From Symbiodinium natans (taxonomy: Eukaryota; Sar; Dinophyceae; Suessiales; Symbiodiniaceae), in assembly GCA_905221605.1 (NCBI GenBank), contig CAJNDS010002276.1, forward strand, positions 403,857-467,856: 64,000 bases of DNA. The letters run 5' to 3'. A program made the translations under genes and the position numbers. Positions within the stretch are counted from its first letter, which is position 1, and each line of letters begins with the position of its first letter. The notes below the pieces were generated by a model. It was not told where the DNA came from. It did no database searches and saw nothing but the letters and a program-made list of their open reading frames with translations. Of this stretch, positions 21,359 through 32,235 are shown piece after piece.

Positions 21359-21400
21359 GGGGTTAAGGGTTTAGGGTTCAGGGTTTAGGGTTTAGGGTTT
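21359..21400 (+). repeat. TTTAGGG array at the 5' break of the LINE remnant
   Basis: GGTTAAGGGTTTAGGGTTCAGGG followed by perfect units. It has the same orientation as the array on the other side of the LINE remnant (20735-20765), so the remnant sits inside one telomere-type context. Confidence 0.95.
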
Positions 21401-21566
21401 GACGAAGGCAGGATCTCTTATCCTTTCGGTACCAGTACGCACCTTGATCGGGATGTTCGCCTTGAACGGATACATCTTGATCTCGCCGTTCATGGCTGGG
21501 AAACCTCAAGAGAAGCTGAGGCTTCAGGCATGCGATGCGCTGCAGATGAGAAGAAGCAGTTGACAT

Positions 21567-21684
21567 ACCCTAAACCCTAAACCCTAAACCCTGAACCCTA
21601 AACCCTAAGCCCCTAAGCCCCTAAGCCCCTGAGCCCCTAAGCCCCTGAACCCCTGAGCCCCTAAGCCCCTAAGCCCTGAACCCT
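21567..21684 (-). repeat. CCCTAAA array turning into CCCCTAAG octamers
   Basis: Starts with perfect CCCTAAA, then about eight CCCCTAAG/CCCCTGAG 9-bp units (AAGCCCCTA), a homogenised variant. Confidence 0.9.
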
Positions 21685-21816
21685 CCCTCCAAAAGGTCTG
21701 CCAAACTTGGTACGCCTACGTCTTCATGCAGCTGGAGGTCCATTGCCGTGCTGGTAGTAGCCGTGCACCTCTATCGTCCGAGACTTCCTGGCTCAAGGCA
21801 TTTAAGACTCCAGGCT

Positions 21817-22042
21817 TGGGGTTTAGAGTTTAGGGCAAAGGGCTTTAGAGGGCTTAGGGTTGAAAACTTAGGGTTGCTGGCCCAAGGTAGAAGACTCCAG
21901 CTTTAGGGTTTAGGGCTTAGGATGCAAAAACTTAGCGCTCCGCGGGCATTTGGGTTTAGGGCTTCGGGTGTAGGGCGTTGCATCAGAAGGCCATCACCTC
22001 CTAAGAGATCTGCCTACACCCTAAACCCTAAACCCTGAACCC
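21817..22042. repeat. broken telomere-type patches
   Basis: Short TTTAGGG/CTTAGGG groups at 21817-21870, 21901-21920 and 21951-21977, then CCCTAAA at 22016-22042. Unrelated bases intervene. Confidence 0.75.
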
Positions 22043-22150
22043 AAAAAGCCTGACCCCAATCACGAATCCCGGACATGGACACCAGCCAGTCCCGGGTGTC
22101 GTCAGCGGATTCCCATTCGGCAAGCTGTCCAGCTTGTGTACTCCTTGTTC

Positions 22151-22266
22151 GGTTTAGGGGCTTAGGGCTTAGGGCTTAGGTTTAGGGTTTAGGGTTTAGG
22201 GTTGAGCGTTGAGGGTTGAGGGTTGAGGGTTGAGGGTTTAGGGTTTAGGGTTTAGGATGGTTTAGG
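22151..22266 (+). repeat. array with CTTAGGG and TTGAGGG blocks
   Basis: Three successive zones: CTTAGGG, perfect TTTAGGG, five TTGAGGG units, then TTTAGGG again. Each variant is locally homogeneous. Confidence 0.9.
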
Positions 22267-23393
22267 TTTGCGGAGGGAATCAGGGGAGTTGAGCATCCCA
22301 AGAATGCACGTCACGTCCAAAGAAGGAGGCGTTGTTGCAGGTGCACCGGCAAGCACCCACAGAGTTCGGAGTCCAACACAGAGAAGACCGACAACGGACG
22401 GTGACAGCCAAGGATCCCGTCGACCAGCCAAAAGCAGGGCAGGAGGGCCAAATCGATCGGGAGCTGTCCTTCACAGAGGACGGATATGACGCACCCCATA
22501 CACCCAACGCACAGTAGATAAATCAAAGTGTGACAGAGCGCCCCTTACCCTGGACACCTCCTCCGCAACTACGGTCATCACAAAGGTGGCGTAGATCTCT
22601 GTGGGGCTACCCATAGTGACCTGAGAACAAGACGAACAAGAGCTTGGCTGGGTTTCTGGCAGCCCTACTGTAGCTCCTAAATCCTCAAGTACGAAGTGCG
22701 AGGCGTGACCTGCACAGGTCTACTCATACCATTTCGAGTCCTTGGGCTTCAGGGCTAGGATTGAGGATACGCCTGCAAGCAAGCCGCAGTACACTCGTTG
22801 CAGCCGTCCCAGATCACGATCGAAGGATGCGAGGATAGCCTCCGCACCTGCCCAAGATGTCTCGGTACGACCAGATCTTGCTGGGAGGACCACACAGCAC
22901 AGACATGCAACAAATCTCGGCTACCCCTCGAAGTCCAAGACTCTTTCTACTGAAACAACACTGGGGGCCTGTCTCTACAAGACGCCCACAACTTGCAAAG
23001 CAGTCCGAAGGATGCAGACACAACACATCCGCCTGGTGTCTCAGCTCCGTGTCTTGCACGCTTGTCCTCTCTTCAAGCATCAGTCGGACGTGTGATGATT
23101 CGAGTCCGATACCGTGGTCCTAGACCCGCGAAACATCATTTCCATCTCAGGTGGGTCTGGCCCGAAGGCCGATCTGGACGGACCTCGCAACAAGTCTGAT
23201 CCAGAGTGGGATGTGTCCTCAGAGCTCTGCATCCTCTGTTACCCAAAACCCCATACCCTGAACCCTGAAAAGGTCCTCTCCGGCGCGTGGCCCAGCTGCG
23301 CATACATCATGTCATGGAAGACCTAGCTTTTGGGCGTGGGGTTCTCTAGGAAAACAAGCTGCTGGGCAAACAGGAACACCCAAGAAGCAACTC
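22267..23393. other. unassigned sequence
   Basis: About 1.1 kb without repeats. Overlapping frames of 60-117 codons in all orientations, none with a recognisable domain. Confidence 0.4.
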
Positions 23394-23474
23394 TTTAGGG
23401 TTTAGGGTTGAGGGTTGAGGGTTGAGGGGTTAGGGGTTAGGGGTTAGGGTTTAGGGTTTAGGGTTTAGGGTTTA
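23394..23474 (+). repeat. array with TTGAGGG and TTAGGGG blocks
   Basis: TTTAGGG, three TTGAGGG, three TTAGGGG (7-bp with extra G), then perfect TTTAGGG. Confidence 0.9.
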
Positions 23475-25329
23475 TTTCAGTAGCTTCCAACATTCAAAAT
23501 TTCAAACTGAGGCGCCAGAAGCCCGAGCTCGTCGCAGGCATCGTAGAACTCCTTGGTTCTGGCGCAGAAAACTCGTGCTCTTCACCCAAACTACAAAAGC
23601 AAAATCCTTACAGCCGCCAGCGTGCGGCTACGTCGAATCCCTCACAGCCACGGTGCACAAGCGCCTTAACCTCCCGCCTCCCCAATGGTCCGAAAGAGGC
23701 GGTGCCAACCTAATTCAGAGGGAAGCTGCGTCCGGGAGAAAGATCCCACCACCCCAAACTCGGAGTGTGTTCATACCTGCTCATGCAACTGCTGTTGATC
23801 CAACTCCAGAGCATTCAGCCTTAGGCTTATTACAAGGTCTGCACCCGGTTCGTTCATCTTTTGTTTTAAAGGAAGAACAGACATTCCCAGGCCTCCATGG
23901 GCAGCAGAACGAACCATCACGCGATGGGCCTCCCCAAGCATCCGGCCCTCGAGCTCCTGCTATCGAAACCACTGGGCTCCTAGAAACCCATCGCTGGGCG
24001 AAGTTGAGGACAGCCCGGAGGGATCGTCTGGCTCGCTTGAGTCAGGTTCTGGTGGCGTTGCAGTGAAGGGGGCAATATACGCATGTCGTCTGCCTGCGAT
24101 GCATGGGATGCTTTGAGATGGATCTATGGGTCAAGTTCGCGCGGCATGCAAGCACCCGCTACTTTAACATGGACATTCAGTGCTACTCTCTTGGTTAACA
24201 ACTTCCCTGGCAAACCACCGGAGGAAGACTCCTGAATCACTCCTCCAGAAAAAAATCTGCAGGTCCATGATCTCACTCACCTTCCCGACTACCCAGGCCA
24301 CAAGTCCTCCATGGGTATCACATTGGCACCTGCACAGCTTATTGGAATCCAACCCCTCCGGCCGTAAAGGGGCTGGCCACGTGATCGGGGGTGTTGCGCG
24401 CCCTGAAGTGGAATCCACAAGTGCACAGCCTCAGCTTTGTCCCGGCACCTTTAGACCAAAAGGCTGCACCATTGATGCGGAAGTACATTCCCATGGACTC
24501 GGTTCCCTCCTGGCCAATCTGAAGGGCGTGGGCTTTTGAGTGACGCAACATATCCTGAAGACAAACTCTCGGAGTCTACGAACCAAGCACACAAATAGTA
24601 TCCTGCTCCCTTTGCAATACAAATGGGTGTGACAGAGCAGGCGCACGGGTCGACTCGCAATCTGTGGCTGGCGCTTACCTGTGCTTACCGGCACCTTTGC
24701 TACGGGCGTGTCTCACAGCGCCGTCGTCGCAGCATTGTTTGAAACGGAGCGTGCCATGAGTCACCCCGATATTATAGTACATACATCAGCACCTGGTTGG
24801 CATTGAGTTTTCGAAAGCTGGTGAGCGACCAGCCCTGAAAGCACGTTGCCCTTACAGCATTTTTCTTTAATGATATGCTAGGGCCGCCTCCGTATGTTGA
24901 GACTGTTTCTGGGGTTCCAAGTACTTGGGGCAAAATGCACTGGTTCTTTTCACACCAAAGACCGAAGATGTGCTGTTCTTGGCGCAGGCCGCAGGCAATA
25001 ACATGTCTGAGCACTTGCCTACCTAGACAGCGGCCACAGCGTCATCGTCCCAACCCGAAGAAGCTGCATCACTTCGTAGCTACAGCAGCCGAGCCCACCG
25101 TCAACGCGTCCTCGGTGGAAGCCCTCGCCACATAAGCTGGATCGGTGTCATTGCCCGTGACCAGTGCAAAGTACCTTGAGACAGGCTGTGCAGAAGAGAC
25201 GATTTCGGGCTCCTCCCAGCTTTCTCATTGCTGTGTCATGTAGGTTCACAAGGCTCTTTGTTGTGCATGCTGACAGTCTCGGTGAAGGGCAGTAGGCTCA
25301 CACGCTAAGTGGAGATCCATGGCTCTGCT
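23475..25329. other. unassigned sequence, 1.85 kb
   Basis: The longest frame is plus 23575-24066 (163 codons), Arg/Pro/Gln-rich, no domain. The shorter frames 24180-24539 and 24431-24694 overlap in opposite directions. No gene called. Confidence 0.4.
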
Positions 25330-25407
25330 CTCTCCTTCCTTCCCTCCCTCCTTCTCTCTCTCTCTCCCTCCCTCTCCCTCTCCCTCTCCCTCTCCCTCTC
25401 CCTCTCG

Positions 25408-25469
<62 letters not shown>

Positions 25470-25515
25470 TCTTCTTCTACCCAGCGAAGAGGACCCCTCG
25501 TGAGAGGAGCCCCCG

Positions 25516-25551
<36 letters not shown>
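25330..25551. repeat. (CT)n microsatellite with TCCCTC blocks
   Basis: TTCCTTCCCTCC, then CTCTCCCTC repeats, long CT runs, a 45-base unique gap with TTCTTCTTC and a second CT run at 25518-25550. Creates Ser-Leu and Arg-Glu pseudo-proteins on the two strands. Confidence 0.95.
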
Positions 25552-25553
<2 letters not shown>

Positions 25554-25955
25554 ACGCCTCGGACACCGGACTCTGGCACGATACGCAACTGCGCAGCGAG
25601 CACATCCAGCGGCAACCCAGCAAAAGATATCCCACAGAAGACTTGCCAAGGCCTGAACACGCCACACCCAACCCAATCGGCAAGCTACAGCCATCTCCAG
25701 CCGACATAACAAGATTCAAGGGGCCTGAAGCCAATCCTTCGGCTGGTTTGCGTCACCGGCACCGTCTGGCCGTCGCCCTCCAGTTAACGTATGCCGCAGC
25801 TGAGTCCGTGTTCCCAGGACTTCTGTCTGAGGGGCACAGCAACGTCCCTTTGTCCACCCGCCTGGAACTGAACACCCAGCTTGTACAGGGGCTGTTCGCC
25901 TCAGCTCATGTTGCGAAAGCGGGACAGATGCAAATGCCACTCCTGCCATAAGAGA
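25552..25955. other. unassigned sequence
   Basis: The frame extending from the CT repeat to 25951 keeps open but has no domain; treated as non-coding. Confidence 0.4.
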
Positions 25956-25991
25956 CCCTAGACCTTAAACCCTAAATCCTAAACCCTAAAC
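25956..25991 (-). repeat. CCCTAAA array
   Basis: Five units, three altered. Confidence 0.8.
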
Positions 25992-27207
25992 TTTGTTTCA
26001 AAGCCCAAGCCGCCCATGCCGATGGGCCACCAGAGCTTGATTTCGGTGGCATCGGCTTGAACCTATCAACAGCCGTAACAATGCACAAGGTCCGGCTGAC
26101 GATTTCATTGAGCACTGGAGCTAGGAAAAAGCAGAACATGCTCCATGGGTGGCGAGGGGAAAAGTGAAGATGGCCTGCTTGCTGGATTTTGAGAGAGCGC
26201 CATGATAGTCCGGTGACGCGAGTGCTTTTGAAACGCCTTAAAACCATCAGCATCCCCCTGCCTCCAGGGTGTGATTCGAGCCCCCAGCCGGAATCGAGAT
26301 TCTGCGGCTGATATTTGCGGACCTTACAACCAGAGCGGCTTCAACAGTAGTCTTCTCAACTGGCAGCTGATCTCAGCTGTGTACGCTATTTTGCCAAGAA
26401 CTGTCAGAGTCGAAGCCCTGCTCATTGGGGTTCTCAGATCGCAGGAACATACCGGTGTACGACAGCAGGCCTCCACGAGGGAAGCAGCGCTAGCGTGCCG
26501 TTCGTGGCAGCGGGGGCGGACAGGAAGACCTTCACCTCTCGCTTTCCATGCTTTGAAACTGCAACCTTGTTCTGTGTACCACGTTGACCTATCGGAACCT
26601 AGTGCACTGTCGGCGGCACAAACATGGCAGCTACTACCAGAGAAGTCAGGGCATCGTGCGACATTCGCAAGAGCAGCCTGTCATCGCACTTAATTGCATT
26701 GCATGCCATGCCCTGCGCAGATTCTTAACAATACATGAATACATGGCAGTCGTCGAGTGCTGGTTTTGGTTTTGGTTCAGAAACCTCGTGCTCGTGACAG
26801 TCGTTGCAGTCAGCTCTACCCAGAAGACATCCATAGCAGTCCGTTGGACTCCAACATGGCAAGAGCTAGCAACTTCCGAACACGCGAGCGCGGCAGGAGC
26901 GAGCTGCAAGACTGCGTGCACAACTCTACCTTGGGATGGAAGTTCCCAAAGCAACTCCTGCCTTGACAGTGAAGCCTGCATGCTGTCCATCGACAAGTGC
27001 CTAGGTCTCGCCAGGTCTCAGGAACAGTAAACTCAGTAAACAGGAGACAAACTCCTGAGAGGGGGCCTGCGTCGGGTAGAGGCCCTTGAAGAACACGTGC
27101 GGCACAACGTGCGTGATGGATGCAGAGCCCTGAGGCGTGTAGATGAGGTACACATGCCTCGGCAATGTCAAGCTGGCGTCATCTGATGCGGGCCCACAAG
27201 ACAAGCA
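25992..27207. other. unassigned sequence
   Basis: Frames of up to 148 codons on plus (26584-27030) and 116 on minus (26646-26996) overlap; neither has a recognisable motif. Confidence 0.4.
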
Positions 27208-27240
27208 CCCTAAACCCTAAACCCTAAACCTTAAACCCTA
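27208..27240 (-). repeat. CCCTAAA array
   Basis: Four to five units, one CCTTAAA. Confidence 0.95.
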
Positions 27241-27614
27241 TGGACCCATGCTCCGCCGAAGAAAATCTCGCCACTGCGAGGCGGTTCTTTCAAACGATCC
27301 TTTATTTTGTCTTTCGCATTCCCTTTTGCCACATCATCGTAACTCCTCTGCCTCGAGACAGTACCAACGCCCTCCCCAAACCAACTTATCGAAGGGTTCA
27401 CAGGCCACGTCTGGCCACGATACTTCCAGATGCCGTAGGAGAAGGTTGTTGCGTCCTCCTTGGGGCAGCTGTCGTGACTTGCAAAGTCAGGTTCGACATT
27501 AAACCGCAAACCCTCTAAAGCACCATATAACCCCCCGATAACCTTCTCTAGCCTCAAGAGAACCCTGTATGTCCCTACGGTCACCGCATAAGCCCCGGCA
27601 ACTCTGTTGCCTTC
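27241..27614. other. unassigned sequence
   Basis: A 117-codon minus frame and 92-codon plus frame overlap; no domain. Confidence 0.4.
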
Positions 27615-27640
27615 CCTAAACCCTAAACCCTAAACCCTAA
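27615..27640 (-). repeat. CCCTAAA array
   Basis: Three to four perfect units. Confidence 0.95.
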
Positions 27641-28301
27641 TTCCCTCTCCTGCATGGTGTTGGTGTAGGGCGCCCAGTCCCAACCACCGGAGCAAGCCAT
27701 GAAGCGGCCCCCCACCCGAATGGAACGGTCGAAGACCACCTGCTGGGATCGTTTAGAGTTAAGAGAAAGAACTGTCAGGGTCAGGGCTTGGGGTTGTGTA
27801 GGGACATAGTGGATGAACTGTTAATTGCCCTGATGCTAAGTTAGCAGGGTCTGAAGTAGGGGCGGGGGAAGGGGGGTGGGGGCGGGGCAAGCGGCCAGGG
27901 CAGGGCCTCCTACCTGAGCGCTTCTGTTGTGTTGGAATGGCCTTCGGCCTTCGGAGCCACTTCCCGAAACGAGCCGCCTTACGGCATTTCTCCCTAAACG
28001 CCTTCAGCATCCGAGACAAAGAGGAGCACTGGCCTCCAACTTGTTGGCGCCATTCCCCGCTCGGAGGTCCTGGTCTTCTGGCCGGTCTCTTTGCGCGGCT
28101 TCAGCATATATGTGGGAATCTCAAGGAGACGTTGATGAGACCCGGCGAGGTATAGTGTGGCGATGAATGAGGAACCTGCTGTCTTTGTGTATCTCCTTCC
28201 TCTGAACTCTTCAGCTCTTTCATGCATGGACTTCCGATAATCCGAAACAGTGGAATTCGAAGCCTTCTGCCACTTCAAACCATGCAGGTCTTCATTTAGC
28301 C
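27641..28301. other. unassigned sequence
   Basis: Short frames only; G-rich stretch near 27857-27895. Confidence 0.4.
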
Positions 28302-28408
28302 GGGGGGTTTACGATATTCGGGGTACCTGAAAGGGGGGGTCCTTACTACAAGGGGGATCCCAAGAATTCTGGGGTTCTATGTTAGGAACCCCTTGCTATC
28401 GTAAACCG
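28302..28408 (+). mobile_element. MITE-like palindromic element, family A copy 6
   Basis: Ends GGGGGGTTTACGATATTCGG and CCTTGCTATCGTAAACC form inverted repeats (GGTTTACGATA against TATCGTAAACC). The interior has GGTACC, GGGGTCCTTACTAC, GGGGATCCC and TTAGGAACCCC in the family order. Confidence 0.65.
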
Positions 28409-28537
28409 CTGCTGCATGAAGACCATCATGAGTGAAAGAGTCCTCTGGTTTCAAATCGTAGGTGTAGCGGATGAACTGGCTCGTTGCTGTTCCAAGCACT
28501 TTGCCGTTAACCTCAGCTGCTGGGAGAAGTCATTCCG

Positions 28538-28587
28538 AAACCCTAAACCCTAAACCCAAAACCCTAAACCCCAAACCCTAAACCCCT
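28538..28587 (-). repeat. CCCTAAA array
   Basis: Seven units with CCCAAAA and CCCCAAA variants. Confidence 0.9.
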
Positions 28588-28770
28588 GCGCTCTGTTGCG
28601 ACCACCCTGAACCTCATCACGAACTTCTCGGGCCGGTAGCTCGGATGATGGCGCCCATCTTCACCCCATCGAAAACCTGCTGTCAGGGGGCCGCAAGACT
28701 CAACTAGCTCCTGGAAGTGTCTTTCTCAAGAAAACCCGAAGAATGTCTGGCGTCAGCTTTGCCCCACAAA

Positions 28771-28884
28771 TGGGGGGGGGGGGTTGACGAAAATGAGGGG
28801 CCCAAATGTCGACCCCAAGTCGTAGGAATAATAAGGACCCCAAAAACAGGCACCCCCTGTTTTCGGAGACCCCCCCCCCCCCCC
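28771..28884 (-). mobile_element. MITE-like palindromic element, family A copy 7, with ACAAA flanks
   Basis: Left end TGGGGG-run then GTTGACGAAAATGAGGGG, right end TTTTCGGAGACC then a C-run. The two ends are inverted repeats. The minus strand shows GGGTGCCTG, TTTTTGGGGTCCTTATTATTCC and ACTTGGGGTCG. The same pentamer ACAAA stands immediately outside both ends (28766-28770 and 28885-28889), the best candidate target-site duplication in the family. Confidence 0.7.
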
Positions 28885-28990
28885 ACAAAAAAAAGAAAAG
28901 AAATGGACTCTTCCAAAAAGGCCACCCAGCCGAGAAGCCAGCTGCAGTCGATTCGGAGTGGCTGCGTCGAGACCCACCTGCCTGCGCTCT

Positions 28991-29136
28991 GGGTTTAGGG
29001 TTTGGGATTTAGGGTTTAGGGTTTAGGGTTAAGGGTTAAGGGTTAAGGGTTTAGGGTTTAGGGTTTAGGGTTTAGGGTTTAGGGTTTAGGGTTTAGGGTT
29101 TAGAGTTTAGGGTTTAGGGTTTAGGGTTTAGGGCTT
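28991..29136 (+). repeat. long TTTAGGG array
   Basis: About 21 units, mostly perfect, with three TTAAGGG units near 29030 and one TTTAGAG. Confidence 0.98.
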
Positions 29137-29637
29137 GTTTAGGGTCTCCCAAGCCAAGCCGAATCGGAGCACAACAGCTTCAGGGGTCCTAGTTAAGGCT
29201 ATTTGAGGGGGGCAACCTAGGGGGGGTAGTACAGAGGTAGTAGGGAAACCCATGACAGTTGTGCCAAAGTTGCCAGTCTTTCGCTGCTTTTATCGGGTAT
29301 TTTTCTACAATCTCCTGCAACATAATGCCCCTTATGCACCCTCCAAAAAGTGTCACCCTAATACCAAGAGCTCAGCAGGAATGCGAACTCGTGAATTCGA
29401 GGGGTCACTACGAGAACATCCACTTCGCTACAGCTGCAAGATCTGCATGTTCGGAAACGTGGCAAACAGTCAGCCTGCGATATGACCACTGCTGACATGC
29501 ATCCAGCAGAAGGGCTGCAAACCAAAATCCCACAAGTCAACTGACCGAGAAGTAACACAAAAGAGAGAAAGCCTTTACCCGGACCTGACCTCAACCTACT
29601 TGGAAAACAAAAACAGACCGCCCGGAAGACTTTGGGC
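29137..29637. other. unassigned sequence
   Basis: A possible eroded GGGG element at 29184-29250 (GGGGTCCTAGTTAAGG, GGGGGGTAGTAC). No gene seen. Confidence 0.4.
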
Positions 29638-29736
29638 ATACATATATATGTATATGTATATGTCTGTGTATTTGTATTTGTATATGTATGTGTATATATA
29701 TATATATGCATATGCATATGCATATGCATATGTATG

Positions 29737-29812
<76 letters not shown>

Positions 29813-30046
29813 ATGAATATCCATATGCATATGTATATGCATATGTATATGCATATGTCTATGCATATGTATATGTATATGTATATGTACATGTATATGT
29901 ATATGTATGTGTATGTGTATACGTATATGTATACCTATACGTAGATGTATATGTATATGTATATATGTATATACATATCATACATTGCATATCACTTTAC
30001 ATATTATATTGCATAAGGTGCGTATGTATATATATATATATATATA
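29638..30046. repeat. (TATATG)n microsatellite
   Basis: About 400 bases of TATATG/TATATGCA hexamers; in three frames of each strand it yields YVYVYV or ICICIC pseudo-proteins. It ends in a pure TA run two bases before the TIR element. Confidence 0.98.
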
Positions 30047-30295
30047 TGCTACCCCCCCTGGAGAATCTACCTTTAAAGGTTTTATCGCGTCGTGTATGGT
30101 TGAACGATCACGAGATTAACTTCCCAGAATTACATTTTTAGGTCTTATGGCGTTGTGTGTGGTTGAACTATTGCAATGTCAGATGCCATTTTCAGATCTT
30201 ATGGATGGCATTGTGTGTGGTCGAAATATTGCGATGTCAGATGCGTGAATTTTACCTGCGAGCGCGGCTGGTCTGGATTGGATAGAGAATATGGA

Positions 30296-30997
30296 CTACC
30301 GAGACGCCATATCCTGTGGACGAAGGAAGCCTACGACAAGAACTTTATTCTCATGACATGGGAGCATCTCTCCGCATGCCAGCCACAAGTCCTTACTGCG
30401 ATTCCAGTATTCATACTGGGCGCTTCGCAGCTTGGCTCTCAGCAAGGAGCTACCTTGGCCGGTAGGAGACGGCGGCGTATCATGTGGCGCGTTCTCGTGT
30501 GTGGTAGCCGAGGGTGGTGACGGTTCGTTTGCGATGGCGAGCGGCTGCGTTGATAAGCCCGGGCCGGGGTACGACGATGATGTGGTAGCCTCTGGTGATG
30601 ACGCACGCCCCGGTTCATCTGTGATGGCGAGCACCTGCTTTGACGAACTGGCTTTAGCTGCACGCCTTTTGGTTCTCAACCACTGGCGAAGTGCATCTTC
30701 TGCCAACTGATTCCAGCCGCCCTGGGACCCTGGTACTAGGGAGAACTTGTGCTGGAGATAGATCACATGTGATTGGACTTGGCGTGATGTCAAGTCTTGC
30801 TTCGTGGGATGTGTCTCGAGGGTGCCACTCTTGATTTCCTCGACTATGGTAGAGATGACCGGTGGAGGAGACGAGGGATTAGGCATAGAAGCTGTGGATG
30901 CCGAAGTGCTTGGAGTGAAGGAGCTCTGAACCAATTCGAGTTTGCAGACACCGTTTTCCAAGGAGATGAGGCCGGATACCGCTCCCACGCGCTTCAT
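30296..30997 (-). CDS. unrecognised 233-residue protein inside the TIR element
   Basis: I do not recognise this protein, but it looks more like real coding than most frames here. From ATG at 30997 it starts with a mixed alpha/beta stretch, then a Ser/Thr/Pro linker (about 30-50). Next comes a helical, charged block (about 50-115) with the words TSRQVQSHVIYLQHKF and WNQLAEDALRQWLRTKRR. A low-complexity Ser/Pro/Thr segment follows with two related blocks (QVLAITDEP and PLAIANEP), and the C-terminus is a Trp/Tyr-containing tail ending at a TAG. The frame upstream of the ATG meets a stop about 36 bases earlier, so no long extension is missing unless an exon is spliced on. It fills about half of the TIR element and reads towards its left end. 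The VQSHVIYLQHKF segment might be a DNA-binding helical domain, but that is speculation. Confidence 0.5.
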   Translation of the reverse strand: MKRVGAVSGLISLENGVCKLELVQSSFTPSTSASTASMPNPSSPPPVISTIVEEIKSGTLETHPTKQDLTSRQVQSHVIYLQHKFSLVPGSQGGWNQLAEDALRQWLRTKRRAAKASSSKQVLAITDEPGRASSPEATTSSSYPGPGLSTQPLAIANEPSPPSATTHENAPHDTPPSPTGQGSSLLRAKLRSAQYEYWNRSKDLWLACGEMLPCHENKVLVVGFLRPQDMASR

Positions 30998-31084
30998 GGC
31001 AACTACTTGTTCACGTACACTTCTCGCTCTTTAACCAAATGCTTCAGTAACATTTTCATGTTCACAGGTCTTGGGCTCTACTGA

Positions 31085-31260
31085 GTAAGATGAGGGTATC
31101 TGGTCATGGATGATCTTTCATTGGGGGGGGGGGGGGTTGTCACAGAGGTCCTGGGGCGAAACCCCCCCAACCCCCCCCCCCTCCCCCCCTCCTGCTTGTA
31201 AGCAACCCCACTGCTTATAAGCAACCCAACTGCTTATAAACAAGACACACACTAAAATAA
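31085..31260. repeat. G-run, C-runs and TGCTTATAAGCAA repeats inside the TIR element
   Basis: A G-run at 31122-31136 is followed by GAAACCCCCCCAACC and C-runs. Three imperfect copies of CTGCTTATAAGCAACCCCA at about 31192-31240 carry the palindrome TTGCTTATAAGCAA. Confidence 0.7.
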
Positions 31261-31437
31261 AAAAAACTTACACCTCACTCTCAGCATATAGGAGAATGAT
31301 ATAGGAAATCATATCCTACACATATATAAGGACGAAAACCGTGACTTAAACGAAAAAAATAACTTAAACGAAGAAATTAAAATCACAGGTATCTTAAACC
31401 CCCACCCTCTGGAGGTAGATTCTCCAGGGGGGGGGTA

Positions 31438-32194
31438 CCATATACTGAAGTCTACCCCGAAGCCAAGAGCTGGAAGGCGAATTCCCCCTTGCGCTTGGCG
31501 ACGCACCTAATGTCAACAGTGAAGTTCGTGGTGAAAGTCCAGGTCTGCTGATCCCAGATCGCGCTCTTGAGGAAATTCAGCTCGTACCTCGGCTGGCCCC
31601 CTCGGTCCTCTCAGCATCTCTCAGGACGTGGCATACATATACTCATATACTTCAAAGGGCTCCTCAAGAAGCTCAGACGGCCCAGAATGCAGCGTCTGCC
31701 CGAAGGCGGCCCTAAGGCATAGACAGCACACAACCAAAGCTTTCACGTATGCAAAGACCGTATATAGGGTGTATATGAGGGCTATGGTAGGACTGTATGT
31801 ATGCATATGGACATAAACCCGCCAGAAATTCTGTGCAAATATCACTTCTGGTGCGGCTTCTGGCATGGATATGCACACTCTGCATCCCCCCCTGAAAAAA
31901 TCCGAGCAGCAATGGATCACCTATGTGCCCAGCCGCCTTGCCAGGAAGAGAATTGCATACTTCTAATTGGTTTTGAAAACTTCGGCTTGAATAAGGCGGT
32001 GATTTCGGGGGTCAAGGCGGAGGATTCCATCATCCCCTCTGAAGAAACCCGGAAAGCCCCCAAAAGGAACCCTGTAGGCCCTATGGGTAGTTGATCAAAA
32101 TGCTTGTTCCCAAAATAGCCAAAGAGGTCCCTCAGAAACCCATAGTTCCCTAAGCAACTTCCCAAATAGGACCTTCAGATCAACCCCCCATATA
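31438..32194. other. unassigned sequence
   Basis: A 97-99-codon pair of frames on both strands (31621-32094) without domains. Word ATCCCCTCTGAAGAAACCC and its neighbours are not repeated elsewhere that I can see. Confidence 0.4.
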
Positions 32195-32235
32195 ACCCTA
32201 AACCACAAGCCCGTACCCTTGAGCATCCAATTCCC

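Larger units (their letters stand above)
30052..31435. mobile_element. DNA-transposon-like element with 20-bp terminal inverted repeats
   Basis: The left end reads CCCCCCCTGGAGAATCTACC (30052-30071) and the right end, on the minus strand, gives the same sequence (31416-31435) with one or two extra C. The next base, T, is also shared. TA stands immediately outside both ends (30050-30051 and 31436-31437), as expected of TA-targeting transposons such as Tc1/mariner relatives. The left flank is itself a TA repeat, so this is weak. Near the left end an imperfect repeat of TTATGGCGTTGTGTGTGGTTG occurs at about 30081-30235. No transposase with a DDE/D motif is apparent. The only long frame inside is the minus-strand one at 30296-30997. 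Confidence 0.65.

Noticed and set aside
21786-21800. TCCTGGCTCAAGG as a possible dinoflagellate spliced-leader relic
   Set aside because: Only about nine bases agree with the spliced-leader 3' end, which is expected by chance in 64 kb, and the diagnostic CCATTTT part is absent.
25298-25951. Arg/Glu-rich minus-strand and Ser/Leu-rich plus-strand proteins
   Set aside because: They arise from the CT/GA microsatellite and share the same bases on opposite strands.
26265-26285. Minus-strand GGCTCGAATC resembling a tRNA B box
   Set aside because: No A box upstream and no cloverleaf pairing.
29591-30119. Long frames encoding YVYVYV, ICICIC or MYMYMY proteins
   Set aside because: They are translations of the TATATG microsatellite and are open in several frames of both strands.
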